Shown here: piece after piece, positions 52,917-62,239 of the stretch
Layout: each line of letters begins with the position of its first letter
Numbering within the stretch: position 1 is the stretch's first letter
DNA from: AC-56 sp963798705
GTDB taxonomy: Bacteria; Actinomycetota; Thermoleophilia; Solirubrobacterales; 70-9
Assembly: GCA_963798705.1 (NCBI GenBank)
Contig: CAWCTW010000005.1
Coordinates: forward strand, 744,001 to 808,000
DNA length: 64,000 nt
Direction: 5' to 3'
Program-made: the position numbers and the translations under genes
Notes under the pieces: generated by a model
The model's database searches: none
What the model was told of the DNA's origin: nothing
Seen by the model: the letters and a program-made list of their open reading frames with translations, nothing else

Positions 52917-55385
52917 TCAGCGCAAAGATTTCCGGTGGCTGCGCGCTCCACCACCTCGGAGCGGGCGCTCGACCGTTGCGCCGGCCGCAAGCTCGACGAT
53001 CTCGTCCTCGATGCCAACCCTGATCGGATACACGTCAGCGGGCCGGGCGCTGATCCGAACATGGCCCCTGGTGATTTCGATCTCCAGGCCCCAGTGGCGC
53101 CGGTAGCGGACCCTGAACCGCAGCCTGGTCAGCCCCTCGGGGATGCTGGGGCGCAGCCAGAGCACCTCATCCCTCGTCTCGATCCCCGTGTAGGCGCGCT
53201 GGACCAGGTCCACGGTTCCGGCCATCGCACCGAGGTGCACCCCCTCCGGGGTGGTCCCGCCCTGCGTGTCGAGCAGGTCGCTCTCGAGCGCCTCGGAGAA
53301 GAACTTCCACGAGCGCTCGCGGTCCGCGCGCACGAGCACCCACGCGTGGACCACCTCGCTCAGGGTGGAGCCGTGTGACGTGCGCGCCAGGTAGTACTCG
53401 ATGTTCTTGCGGATCGTGTCGTCCTCGAACGGATAGCCGAGGCGATCGAAGAGCGTCCGCAGCTCGTCGGCGGACAGCAGGTAGAAGAGCATCAGCACGT
53501 CCGCCTGCTTGGAGGCCTTGTAGGCGTTCGGGGTGTCGCCCTCCGCCTCGAGGATGCGGTCGAGCCGCTGGATGTTCCCGTACCTCGCTCGATAGCCGTC
53601 CCAGTCGAGCTCACGCAGCTGCTCGTAGCCCTCGAACTGGCTGATGATCCCGTCGTCGTGGAAGGGGAGGAACAGCCTGCGACTGATCTCCTCCCACCGC
53701 TCGCGCTCCTCGTCGCTCAACCTGAGCGTGTGCGCCAGCTCGTCGCGGCGCTGCTCGGGCAGCGCGTCGAGGACGTCCTCGGCCCGCCATAGCACCCACG
53801 CCGCCATCGCATTGGTGTAGGCGTTGTTGTCCACCCCGGGGAGCTGCGACTCCGGATACCCGTCGTGGTACTCGTCGGGGCCCAGGACCCCGCGGATCAC
53901 GTAGCGCCTACGGTCGGTGTCGTAGGTAGCGAGGCTCGCCCAGAAGCGAGCGATCTCGATGAACATCTCCGCCCCGCTCAGGGCCAGGAACTCGACGTCG
54001 TTGGTCGCCTGCTGGTAGAGCCAGACGTCGTAGGCGATCGCGGCGTTGATGTGCCGCTGGAGGCGGGACTTGTCCGGGTTCCAGTGGCCGGAGCGTGGGT
54101 TGAGGTGCACGATGGGCGTCAGCTCGGAGCCGCTGGAGCCGCTCTGCCAGGGGTACAGGGCGCCGTCGTACCCCAGCTCGCTCGCCGCGCGCCGCGCCGA
54201 GTTGAGCCGGCGGTACCGGTAGCGGAGCAGGTTCCTGGTCAGATCGGGCAGGCGCAGGTTGAGGAAGGGAAAGATGAACAGCGCATCCCAGAAGACGTGT
54301 CCACGATAAGCCTCCCCGGCGAGGCCGCGAGCGGGGATGCCGGCGTCGACATCCCTGGTGTGCTCGGAGATGTTCGCGAGCAGGTGGTAGATGTGGAGCC
54401 GCAGTTCGGTCAGCGCGGCGCCCTCGCTGTCCTCAAGTTCCAGCGAGCAGAGATCCCATAGCTCGTCCCAGCGCAGGTCGTGGTCCCGAAGCAGCTCGTC
54501 GAATCCGGCCAGCCGGACCATGTCCCTGGCGGCCGCCAGGGCCGGTTCGGAGAGCGCCGGCTCGCGCGACGTGTACATGGCCACGACCTTCTCCGCCGTG
54601 ATCGGCTCTCCCTCGGTCGCATCCGCCAGGAGCTCGACGCCGACCCAGTCGGGCTCCTCGAACGTCGCCGTCGTGACCTGGGTCTGCTTACCGTCGCGGA
54701 GGACCCAGGTGCGAGCGGCCTCGGCGACCCGGATGTGCGATTGGCTGGTCTCCATCTCCAGTAGTAGCGCCTCCGGGCCCGAGGCGCTCGCCTGAACCGG
54801 CGTCAGATGGCGATTGGCGAGGCCCCTGTAGCGGGCCACCCCATCGTTCGAGACCCGGCCATCGAGCGCCGAGCGGAAGGTCACGCTGCCGGACCAGTTG
54901 ACGGGCCGCAGCGTCGTCCGGAGCGCGGTGACGTTCGGATTCGCCATGCTCAGGAAGCGGCGCTCGGTGACCTCGGTGTCGCGGCCCTCGGGATCGCGAA
55001 ACCGCAGCCGCTTGGTCAGAAGGGCGCGGCGCAGGTCGAGCTCCTGGCGGTATTCGTGGAGCGTGACGTCGGCGACGTCGAACCACTCGCCGTCCTCGAT
55101 CCGAAAGGTCAGGTGGAGCCAGTTCGGCAGGTTGACGAGCGACTCGTCTTCCACCTCGCGGCCGGCTACGACGCTCCGCAGCGCGTTGTAGCAGCCGGCC
55201 GTATAGGTGCCGGGGTAGTGGACGTCGCCCGCAACGGACTCGGCTGCGGCGGCCCTGGTGGCAAAAAGCCCGTTTCCGAGCGCGCAGAGCGCCTCGCGCA
55301 GCGACTCCTGCTGAGGATCGAATCCCTCGTAGACCAGTGACCAGCCGCTCAGCGTCGGTGCCCCACCTGTGCCGGCGGAACTCAT
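52917..55385 (-). CDS. GH65 disaccharide phosphorylase (maltose/trehalose/kojibiose type)
   Basis: 822 residues from ATG 55385, within the usual 750-850 range. N-terminal beta-sandwich (ALCALGNGLFATRAAAAESV, HYPGTYTAGCYNALRSVVAG), then the catalytic (alpha/alpha)6 barrel: GLAGEAYRGHVFWDALFIFP, YPWQSGSSGSELTPIVHLNP, VIRGVLGPDEYHDGYPESQL (catalytic Glu) and ASKQADVLMLFYLLS (phosphate-binding Lys-Gln). It phosphorolyses an alpha-glucoside to beta-glucose 1-phosphate. Its partner beta-phosphoglucomutase, immediately upstream with overlapping stop/start, is deleted. The exact sugar cannot be told from sequence. Confidence 0.93.
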   Translation of the reverse strand: MSSAGTGGAPTLSGWSLVYEGFDPQQESLREALCALGNGLFATRAAAAESVAGDVHYPGTYTAGCYNALRSVVAGREVEDESLVNLPNWLHLTFRIEDGEWFDVADVTLHEYRQELDLRRALLTKRLRFRDPEGRDTEVTERRFLSMANPNVTALRTTLRPVNWSGSVTFRSALDGRVSNDGVARYRGLANRHLTPVQASASGPEALLLEMETSQSHIRVAEAARTWVLRDGKQTQVTTATFEEPDWVGVELLADATEGEPITAEKVVAMYTSREPALSEPALAAARDMVRLAGFDELLRDHDLRWDELWDLCSLELEDSEGAALTELRLHIYHLLANISEHTRDVDAGIPARGLAGEAYRGHVFWDALFIFPFLNLRLPDLTRNLLRYRYRRLNSARRAASELGYDGALYPWQSGSSGSELTPIVHLNPRSGHWNPDKSRLQRHINAAIAYDVWLYQQATNDVEFLALSGAEMFIEIARFWASLATYDTDRRRYVIRGVLGPDEYHDGYPESQLPGVDNNAYTNAMAAWVLWRAEDVLDALPEQRRDELAHTLRLSDEERERWEEISRRLFLPFHDDGIISQFEGYEQLRELDWDGYRARYGNIQRLDRILEAEGDTPNAYKASKQADVLMLFYLLSADELRTLFDRLGYPFEDDTIRKNIEYYLARTSHGSTLSEVVHAWVLVRADRERSWKFFSEALESDLLDTQGGTTPEGVHLGAMAGTVDLVQRAYTGIETRDEVLWLRPSIPEGLTRLRFRVRYRRHWGLEIEITRGHVRISARPADVYPIRVGIEDEIVELAAGATVERPLRGGGARSHRKSLR

Positions 55386-55560
55386 CGCTCGCTTGCGGTC
55401 GCCGAGACTCGCACGTCGCTCAGGTCGCGCACCTCCTCCGCACACCCTGGTCGGTCCGCCAGAACCGGTCGAACATGCGCTGCCAGGCGGCGGCGTGTAC
55501 GGCAACGGTGTCGATGATGACGCCGTCCAGATCGAAGATCACTGCATAGACGCGATCCAT
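55382..55560 (-). pseudogene. Beta-phosphoglucomutase, internally deleted
   Basis: ATG 55560 begins MDRVYAVIFDLDGVIIDTVA then VHAAAWQRMFDRFW, the N-terminus of a HAD-superfamily beta-phosphoglucomutase (DxDGV nucleophile). After about 40 codons the sequence jumps to EEVRDLSDVRVSATASER and a TGA overlapping the GH65 start (ATGA). Roughly 200 central codons are gone. The enzyme would have converted the GH65 product, beta-glucose 1-phosphate, to glucose 6-phosphate. Confidence 0.8.
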
Positions 55561-55688
55561 CTGATCTCAACGGCCACACGGCAACCATAGTGTCCGTCGC
55601 TGGTCTCCTACCGGGGGCGTATGAACCCGTGGCAGAGCCCTGATGAGCAGCCGGCGACGCACGACCAAGCGAGCCTCCAAACGACGAA

Positions 55689-55952
55689 ACCCCCGCGTTT
55701 ACGGGGGGCCTCGCGAGTAGCGGGGGCAGGATTTGAACCCGCGACCTCCGGGTTATGAGCCAGGTGGCCGCGGATCGTCAGTCAGCAGCTCACCGTCCGA
55801 TGAACCGCCGAACGAAATGACCGCTGCCAGTGATCCCGGACCGCCCGCCTGTCGCCGCCTGAATCGGATCGCGGAACGCAACCAAGCGGCTCAAGAGCCG
55901 AAATCGAGACACAGTTCCAAAAAAAGATTGGACCCCAAATGGACCCCGTGCG
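55689..55952 (-). repeat. Initiator tRNA-Met 3'-end fragment with terminator and arm repeats (fragment 8)
   Basis: 55720-55762 (minus) is almost identical to fragment 7: GGCTCATAACCCGGAGGTCG then GCGGGTTCAAATCC. A C-run/G-run hairpin (55689-55712) lies downstream on the left. To the right, TTGGACCCCAAATGGACCCC at 55929-55948 is a tandem repeat of the arm-site kind. No 5' tRNA half follows. With fragment 7 it brackets 26 kb. Confidence 0.6.
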
Positions 55953-55981
55953 GCTCTCACGGACCTACGCCGAGACACACA

Positions 55982-56005
55982 AAACCGCCGCTAATGCGGC
56001 GGTTT
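55982..56005 (-). terminator. Terminator of tRNA-Pro
   Basis: Perfect hairpin AAACCGCCGC, 4 nt, GCGGCGGTTT, followed on the minus strand by TTGTGTG. It starts 8 bp past the 3' end of tRNA-Pro. Confidence 0.85.
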
Positions 56006-56012
56006 CGTGAGG

Positions 56013-56086
56013 TCGGGGCGGCGAGATTTGAACTCGCGACCTTTCGGCCCCCAGCCGAACGCGCTACCAAGCTGCGCCACGCCCCG
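56013..56086 (-). tRNA. tRNA-Pro(GGG)
   Basis: 74 nt, complete cloverleaf. Acceptor CGGGGCG/CGCCCCG, D-arm GCGCAGCTTGGTAGCGC, anticodon arm TTCGG-CTGGGGG-CCGAA (anticodon GGG) and T-arm GCGAG-TTCAAAT-CTCGC, with discriminator A; CCA is not encoded. Five partial copies of its 3' end occur at 2.7-25.6 kb in the same orientation, which makes it the likely recurrent integration target. Confidence 0.97.
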
Positions 56087-56126
56087 AGGAGTGCGAGTTT
56101 ACGCGAGGCTTTGCCCGCTGAGGGAG

Positions 56127-56198
56127 AGCGGGCGACGGGACTCGAACCCGCTCCTCGAGCTTGGAAGGCTCACGTGCAACCGTTAACACCTCGCCCGC
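56127..56198 (-). tRNA. tRNA-Gly(TCC)
   Basis: 72 nt. Acceptor GCGGGCG/CGCCCGC, anticodon arm with loop CTTCCAA (anticodon TCC), T-arm GCGGG-TTCGAGT-CCCGT. It lies 40 bp upstream of tRNA-Pro and is probably co-transcribed with it. Confidence 0.95.
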
Positions 56199-56389
56199 GT
56201 GAGACGGCCGATTATAGGTTCGGCTCGCGCGGCTCTTTAGCTGGGCGGCTCGCAGGCCGAGGTCCGTCGTGTAGATGACGCCGTTGGTCGCAGCGACGGC
56301 TCACCGTGGCAGCGGTGGGAGAAGCAGCGCTGGCGGCGCATGTACCTCGTATGGCGCTGAGCGGCGCGGCGCTGCCGACCAGATCCGTC

Positions 56390-56972
56390 CTAGGGGCGGC
56401 GCCACGCGAAGACGATCGTGAACGTCTCGTACTTGCGGTCGTCCTTGCCCTTCCGCGGAGCGCCCCAGCCCACCCCCACGCCGATGTCGCGCCAGTCGCC
56501 GGCCAGGATGTTGCGCCGGTTGAACCGCGAGTTCATGAGGCGGTGGATCAGGCGCCTCGGCGTCTTGTCGAAGCCGAGATTCTCCGCGAATCGAAGGCAC
56601 GTGCGCCCTTCGTGTAGCCGCTCCGTTTGACGCGCTTGCGAAGCGCCGGCTCTTCTTGCAGCGATGCTTGAAGCAGTTTCGACGGAGCATCACGTTGGTG
56701 TGACGCTTGGCGGCCTTGGCCAGCCGGTCGTTGTCGGCGAGCGGGCGCCGGCCGTGCTTGGCGCGCTTGTTGTTGACCAGGCAGCGCATCGCGTCGCGCA
56801 GGTTGGCGAGCGAGGTCTTGTGAGCCTTGGCGTCGGCGTGCGGGCATGCGGCCAGAGCAGCGGTCGCGCCCGGCGAGGCAGCCAGCGCCGCCAAGGCTCC
56901 AAGCGTCATCGCAACGAGCGCCGCGCTCGCCGCGGCCCGTCTCCCCGCCGGTGCCGTCCATGCCCTGGCCAT
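56390..56972 (-). CDS. Secreted CAP/SCP-domain protein, frameshifted
   Basis: From ATG 56972: signal peptide AAASAALVAMTLGALAALAA; then ANLRDAMRCLVNNKRAKHGR and NDRLAKAAKRHTNVMLRRNC, the first CAP helices. After about 56650 the sense moves to other frames: KRSGYTKGAR, LRFAENLGFDKTPRRLIHRL and RRNILAGDWRDIGVGVGWGA, with an end near YETFTIVFAWRRP. The total, about 194 residues, fits a minimal CAP domain. CAP proteins are extracellular and of mostly unknown action. At least two indels; probably sequence errors. Confidence 0.65.
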
Positions 56973-57121
56973 CTGCGCAGAGGTTAGCTGCGGCCAGGGC
57001 CATGCCGCGGAGGGTCCGAGGAATCTGCAAGCCTCGAGCTTGCAAGGTTTTGGCGTCCGCAATGTTTGCCGATACACGGTCGGGTCCTGCGGTAGCGCTG
57101 ATTCAACGTCAAGAGTGCTAG

Positions 57122-57193
57122 CGGCGGACCGAGGCATTCGAACCTCGAGTGCGGTTTTGCGAGACCGTAATGTTGACCGTTACATCAGTCCCC
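57122..57193 (-). tRNA. tRNA with CGC anticodon (alanine code), imperfect fold
   Basis: Minus strand: acceptor 3' strand GTCCGCC would pair with GGCGGAC, but the 5' strand reads GGGGAC (one base missing). The anticodon arm CGGT-CTCGCAAA-ACCG has one extra A; without it the loop is CTCGCAA. The T-arm CGAGG-TTCGAATG-CCTCG has one extra G. All three flaws are one-base indels, like those in the neighbouring protein genes. The acceptor lacks the G3-U70 pair usual for tRNA-Ala, so identity is uncertain. Confidence 0.45.
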
Positions 57194-57235
57194 TGGGCGT
57201 GGCGAAGTTCCGAAGTCGGTCGCGAAGCGATGAGA

Positions 57236-57321
57236 TGCGGACGAGAGGACTCGAACCTCCAAGGGCCGCAAGGCCCACCAGGACCTAAACCTGGCGCGTA
57301 TTCCAGTTCCGCCACGTCCGC
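57236..57321 (-). tRNA. tRNA-Leu(TAG)
   Basis: 86 nt with long variable arm. Acceptor GCGGACG/CGTCCGC, anticodon arm CCAGG-TTTAGGT-CCTGG (anticodon TAG), variable stem GGGCCTTGCGGCCC, T-arm GGAGG-TTCGAGT-CCTCT. Confidence 0.96.
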
Positions 57322-57395
57322 TGGTCCACAACAGCGTCGCAAATGCCCGGGAAATAACCGTCGCGCGCGACCCCCAGAGATTCTAGACTTGCGGT

Positions 57396-57934
57396 GTGGA
57401 GGCCACGAGCGTCCGGCCCGGATACGAGCTCTGGCGGCCCAACAGGGAGAAAGCCGAGACCAAGACGACGAAGGTCGATCGTCTCGTTCGTGCTGCTCGT
57501 CTCCGCCGGCCTGCTGGTCGTCATCACCCTCGGCGGCTGGACCCGCCTCGAGGGCGCGAGCGTCGGGATCGCGACCCTGGTCTGGGCCGGCCTCTACGTC
57601 CTCTTCGCGATCCTCGTTATCCGCTGGAATCGCGGCGTCCTGCCGGTTGCCTCGGCGCTTGCGATCATCCTCGCGATCTTCGCCGCGGTCGCCGCTCCGG
57701 CATGGTTCGCCCGCTACAAGGCCGGGCCTCAGCGGCCCCGCGCTTCCCGAGGACTTCCTCGGCCTGCTCACCATCATCGTCATTCCCGTCCAGCTGCTGC
57801 TGATCACCGTCGCGATGGTCGGCTTCAACCAGAACTGGCACGTCGAGGAGGAGCGGCCCGTCGGCGGCGTCCCGCTACCCGGCGAGGGCGAGACGGACGA
57901 ACCTGCCCGAGCCCGAGGAGGGCAGCCCGCCTAG
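57396..57934 (+). CDS. Membrane protein, frameshifted
   Basis: Starts GTG 57396 (MEATSVRPGYELWRPNREKA). Sense then passes to a second frame: SIVSFVLLVSAGLLVVITLG, GLYVLFAILVIRWNRGVLPV and ALAIILAIFAAVAAPAWFAR. A third frame follows: LPEDFLGLLTIIVIPVQLLL and ITVAMVGFNQNWHVEEERPV. Four membrane helices and a Pro/Glu-rich tail, about 179 residues. No family recognised. Two or more indels, as in the neighbours. Confidence 0.5.
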
Positions 57935-58633
57935 AAGAGCTGCGGCTCCTCGGCCCGCCGCTCGATCAGGTGCGGGCCGTCGTCGCGGACGTCGTTGACG
58001 AAGTCGCCCACCTCGCGCGCGACGAGCGCGTCCTCCGGCGCGGGCACGAGCAGCGCATCAGCTCCTCCTCGTCGCGCTCGGGATCGAGCCACCGTCTCCT
58101 CGGCTCCGGGCTGCAGCACCACCGGCATCCGATCGTGGATCGGCCGGATCAGCCCGTTCGGCGCGCAGGTGACGATCGCGCAGCTGTGCAGCGGCTCCGA
58201 CGACTCGTCGCGCGCGGGCAGCTCCGCCCAGATGCCGGCGAAGGCGAACAGGTCGCCGTCGGGGCGGCTGAGCCAGATCGGCATCTTGCCGCCCGCGTCG
58301 CTTGCGCCACTCGTAGAAGCCGTCGGCGGGAATCAGGCAGCGGCGCTCGCGAAACGACTCGGCGAACGCCGGCTGCTGCGGCAGCGACTCGGCCCGGGCG
58401 TTGATCAGCGGCGGCCCCGAGCGCCTCTCGGCCCAGCGGCCCGGGACGAGGCCCCAGCGGAGGCGCCCGAGGTTGCGCTTGCCCCCGAGTCGGTGCGGCG
58501 AACGCCAGCACCGGGTCGGTGGGCGCGATGTTGAAGCGCGGCTCCTCCTCGGCGAGATCGCGGACTCCTCGATGCCGAAGCGAGCCCGGATCCCGGCGGG
58601 CTCGGCGTTGGTGAGCGTGTAGCGCCCGCACAT
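57931..58633 (-). CDS. SRAP-domain (HMCES/YedK) DNA-crosslink protein, frameshifted
   Basis: From ATG 58633: MCGRYTLTNAEPAGIRARFG, where Cys2 is the nucleophile that covalently traps abasic sites in single-stranded DNA. Later parts in other frames: LINARAESLPQQPAFAESFR, RRCLIPADGFYEWRKR and PIWLSRPDGDLFAFAGIWAE, then IHDRMPVVLQP with the conserved HxRMPV. Length of about 230 residues fits. Several one-base shifts are required. Its stop overlaps the convergent membrane-protein stop. Confidence 0.78.
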
Positions 58634-58764
58634 GGCCTCGAGGCTAGCGGCCGGAGGAGCGGTCTTCGCGGCCCCGCTCTCGGCCCAAGCTCGGCGCGGG
58701 TTTGACACCTTGACGCGCCATTCATGCCAAACCTCAACCTAGAGTCGTCAGAATCGACATGTCA

Positions 58765-58848
58765 GCGGCGGTGCTGCAATTGGTTGACAGGGCGCCCTCA
58801 AAAGGCGCTGCCCGAAAGGGCATGTGGGTTCGAATCCCACCCGCCGCA
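58765..58848 (+). tRNA. tRNA-Leu(CAA)
   Basis: 84 nt with long variable arm. Acceptor GCGGCGG/CCGCCGC with discriminator A, anticodon arm GCGCC-CTCAAAA-GGCGC (anticodon CAA), variable stem TGCCCGAAAGGGCA, T-arm GTGGG-TTCGAAT-CCCAC. Confidence 0.97.
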
Positions 58849-58969
58849 CTCTCGGGGGCGTGACTGACCCTGCATTCCGAGGATCTGAGAGTAGTTGAGG
58901 CCTTGGATCGCGAGATCGAGCACGCCCCGGATGGTGCGCCGCGTACCGCACCGGGATAATTCCCCGCCC

Positions 58970-60193
58970 GTGGATGCCGCCGCCCGCATGGAGCTCATCG
59001 CGAGCTCTGCTCGTTCGAGGGTCGCCGCGCCGGCACCGACGCCGAGCGCCGCGCCGCCAACTGGCTCGCGGAGCGGATTCGCGACGGCGGCAGGCGCGCC
59101 GTGGTGGAGCCCACGTACGTCCACCCCCAGTACGGGCTCGTGCAGGCCCTGCACTGCGCCGCTCGGGTTCGCCGGCAGCCTCGTCGCGATCCTCCAGCCC
59201 GCCGGTCGGCTTCGGCCATCGTGCTCGCCGCGGCCCTTTCGATGTACCTGGACCTCAACGGGCGCTTCTACCTGGCCCGGCGACTGTTCTTCCGGCGCGC
59301 GTCCCAGAACGTCGTCGCTCCCGGAAAGAGCCCGAACGCCCCCGCCCGCGTCTTCATCTGCGCCCACTACGACTCGGCCCGCACCGGCGCCGCGTTCCAG
59401 CCCAAGCGCGTCGCCCGCGCCTCCCGCCTCGCCTCAGCGCATCCGGCTTCCCCATCGCCCCGTTTCGAATCCTGTTCTGGTCGCTGGCGATCCTCCTCCC
59501 CATCCTCGGCGCCCGCATGGCCGGCGATCGACTCCGGCCTGGTGTCGCTGCTCCAGCTCGTCCCCACCCTGATCCTGCTCATCGGCGTCTTCCTGCTCAC
59601 CGACGTCGAGCTCTCCGACGTCGTCCCGGGCGCGAACGACAACGCGTCGGGGGTCGCGACCGCGCTCGTCGCTGGCCGAGGAGCTCGACGCCGGCCGGCC
59701 CGAGAACCTGGACGTCTGGGTGCTGCTCACCGGCGGCGAGGAGTGCCAGATGGAGGGCATGCGCTCCTTCGTCCGCTCACACCGCAAGAGCCTCGATCGC
59801 GAGAACACGTACTTCATCGTCCTCGACGCCGTGGGCGCCGGCGCCGTCCGCTACGAGACCGGCGAGGGCCTGGCCGTCACCTACGACCTCGACAGCCGCC
59901 TGGTCCAGCTCTGCGCCGCGGTCGCCGACGCCGACCGCGAGGACGGCAACCGGTTCGACGCCAGGCCGCTTCGGCAGGGATTCGCCACCGACGCCCTTCC
60001 GGCCCGCATGGCCAAGCTGCGCGCCACCGCGATCACCTGCCTCGCCGACGGCTCGCTGCTGCCCGCGAACTACCACCGCCCGGAGGACGTCCCCAAGCGG
60101 ATCGACCAGCAGGCGCTCGACCGCGCCCACGATTTCACGCTCGCGCTCGTGCGGGCGCTCGACCGCGACGTGGGCCGCGCCAGATCGCAGTGA
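58970..60193 (+). CDS. M28-type metallopeptidase with membrane helices, frameshifted
   Basis: Recognisable pieces in order over three frames: GRRAGTDAERRAANWLAERI, VVEPTYVHPQYGLVQALHCA, RVFICAHYDSARTGAAFQPK (zinc His and Asp), FWSLAILLPILGA and LVPTLILLIGVFLL (membrane helices), VVPGANDNASGVATAL (bridging Asp), VWVLLTGGEECQMEGMRSFV (catalytic and zinc Glu) and a last part to 60193 in one frame. This is the M28 aminopeptidase fold with inserted helices. At least five indels, so probably sequencing errors. Confidence 0.65.
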
Positions 60194-60206
60194 TATAAGC
60201 GCCGCC

Positions 60207-62211
60207 ATGGGAGAGACCGAGGCCGCGGCCAAGCGCGGCGAGCTCCTGTGGGAGCCGTCCGCGGAGAGCATCGAGCGCTCGCCATGACCCGGTACATGCG
60301 CTGGCTGGCCGCCGAGCGCGGGCTCGCCTTCGACGACTACGGGGCGCTATGGCGAGTGGTCGGTCGCCGAGATCGAGCACGTTCTGGGCGTCGATCTGGG
60401 ACTTCTTCGAGGTCCAGGCGTCGGCGCCCTACAGCGAGGTCCTGGCGGATCGCGCCATGCCCGGGGCGGAGTGGTTCCCGGGCGCCCGGCTCAGCTATTC
60501 CGCAGCACGTCTTCCGCGGCAAGCGCGACGAGCGACGTCGCCGTCCTCCACGCCTCCGAGCTGCGCGATCTGGGTGAGCTGACCTGGGGCGAGCTGCGCC
60601 AACAGGTCGCCGGGACGGCCGCCGGGCTTCGAGCGCTCGGCGTGGAGCGAGGAGACCGCGTCGTCGCCTACATGCCGAACATCCCCGAGACGCTCGTCGC
60701 CTTCCTGGCGACCGCGAGCATCGGGGCGATCTGGTCGAGCTGCTCGCCTGACTTCGGAGCCGCGAGCGTCGTCGACCGCTTCGCCCAGATCGAGCCGAAG
60801 GTCCTCTTCTGCGTCGACGGCTACCGCTACAACGGCCGCGACTTCGACCGCACCGACACCGTCGCCGGTCTGCAGGCCGCCATGCCCACGCTCGGGCGCA
60901 CCGTCGTCCTCCCGTACCTCGAGCCCGATCCGGATCTACTCGCCGCTGGACCGCGCGATGCGCCTGGGACGAGCTGCTCGCATCCGGCCGTGGCGCCGAC
61001 GCTCGAGCTCGAGCAGGTGCCCTTCGACCACCCGCTATGGGTCCTCTACTCATCGGGGACCACGGGGCTGCCGAAGGCGATCGTCCAGGGCCACGGCGGC
61101 ATCCTGCTCGAGCACCTGAAGAAGCTCAATCTCCACCTCGACGCGCAGGAGGGCGATCGCGTCTTCTGGTTCACCACGACCGGCTGGATGATGTGGAACT
61201 TCCTCGTCGGCGTGCTTCTCACCCGCGCCGCCATCGTGCTGTACGACGGCAGCCCGGGGCACCCCGACATGGGCGTGCTGTGGGACCTCGCGGAGCGCGC
61301 CGGCACGACCTGCTTCGGCACGAGCGCCAGCTACATCGCGGCCTGCATGAAGGCCGGGGTCGAGCCGGAGGCGAACCGCGATCTCGCCCGGCTGCGCTCC
61401 GTGGGCTCGACCGGGTCCCCGCTCTCACCCGAGGGGTTCGAATGGGTGTACGAGCACGTGGGACGCGACACCTGGCTGTTCTCCACCAGCGGCGGCACCG
61501 ACGTCTGCACCGCCTTCGTCGGCGGCGTGCCTCTGCTCCCCGTCTACCGCGGCGAGCTGCAGGGGCGCGCTCTTGGAGCCAAGGTCGAGGCGTTCGACGA
61601 GCGACGGGAACCCGATGGTGGACGAGGTCGGCGAGCTCGTCATCACCGAGCCGATGCCGTCGATGCCCCTCTACCTGTGGGGCGACGACGATGGCTCCCG
61701 CTACAGGGCGAGCTACTTCGAGATCTATCCCGGCGTGTGGCGCCACGGCGACTGGATCGAGATCACCTCCAGGGGCACCGCGGTCATCTACGGCCGCTCG
61801 GACTCGACCATCAACCGCCAGGGCGTGCGCATGGGCACCAGCGAGATCTACCGCGCAGTTCAGGGCCTCCCCGAGGTCGTCGATGCCCTGGTGGTCGATA
61901 TTCCCCGCCCGAGGACGGAGGGCTGGATGCCGCTCTTCGTCGTCCTCGCGGAGGACGAGACGCTGAGCGACGACCTCACCGCCGAGATCAAGCGCCGGAT
62001 CCGGGAGCTCTGCTCGCCGCGGCACGTCCCGGATGTCGTGTACCAGATCGCCGAGGTCCCTCGAACCCTTTCCGGCAAGGTGCTGGAGGTACCCGTGAAG
62101 CGGATCCTCACGGGCACCCCAACCGAGCGCGCGGCGAGCCGCGACTCGCTCGCCAACCCGGAGGCACTGGACTACTTCGTTGAGCTAGCGGGCAAGCTCG
62201 CGGCCTCGTAG
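60207..62211 (+). CDS. Acetoacetyl-CoA synthetase, frameshifted
   Basis: Starts ATG 60207 (MGETEAAAKRGELLWEPSAE). Sense changes frame near 60285, 60360, 60420-60500 and 61595. Adenylate-forming motifs: LYSSGTTGLPKAIVQGHGG, WFTTTGWMMWNFLVGVLLTR, STGSPLSPEGFEWVYEHVG, DWIEITSRGTAVIYGRSDST and PRTLSGKVLEVPVKRILTG (catalytic Lys). The length of about 650 residues and the sequence style match acetoacetate-CoA ligase rather than acetyl-CoA synthetase. It makes acetoacetyl-CoA from ketone-body acetoacetate. Confidence 0.82.
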
Positions 62212-62239
62212 ATGGACGCTTCGAGATGGACGGGCTGTT

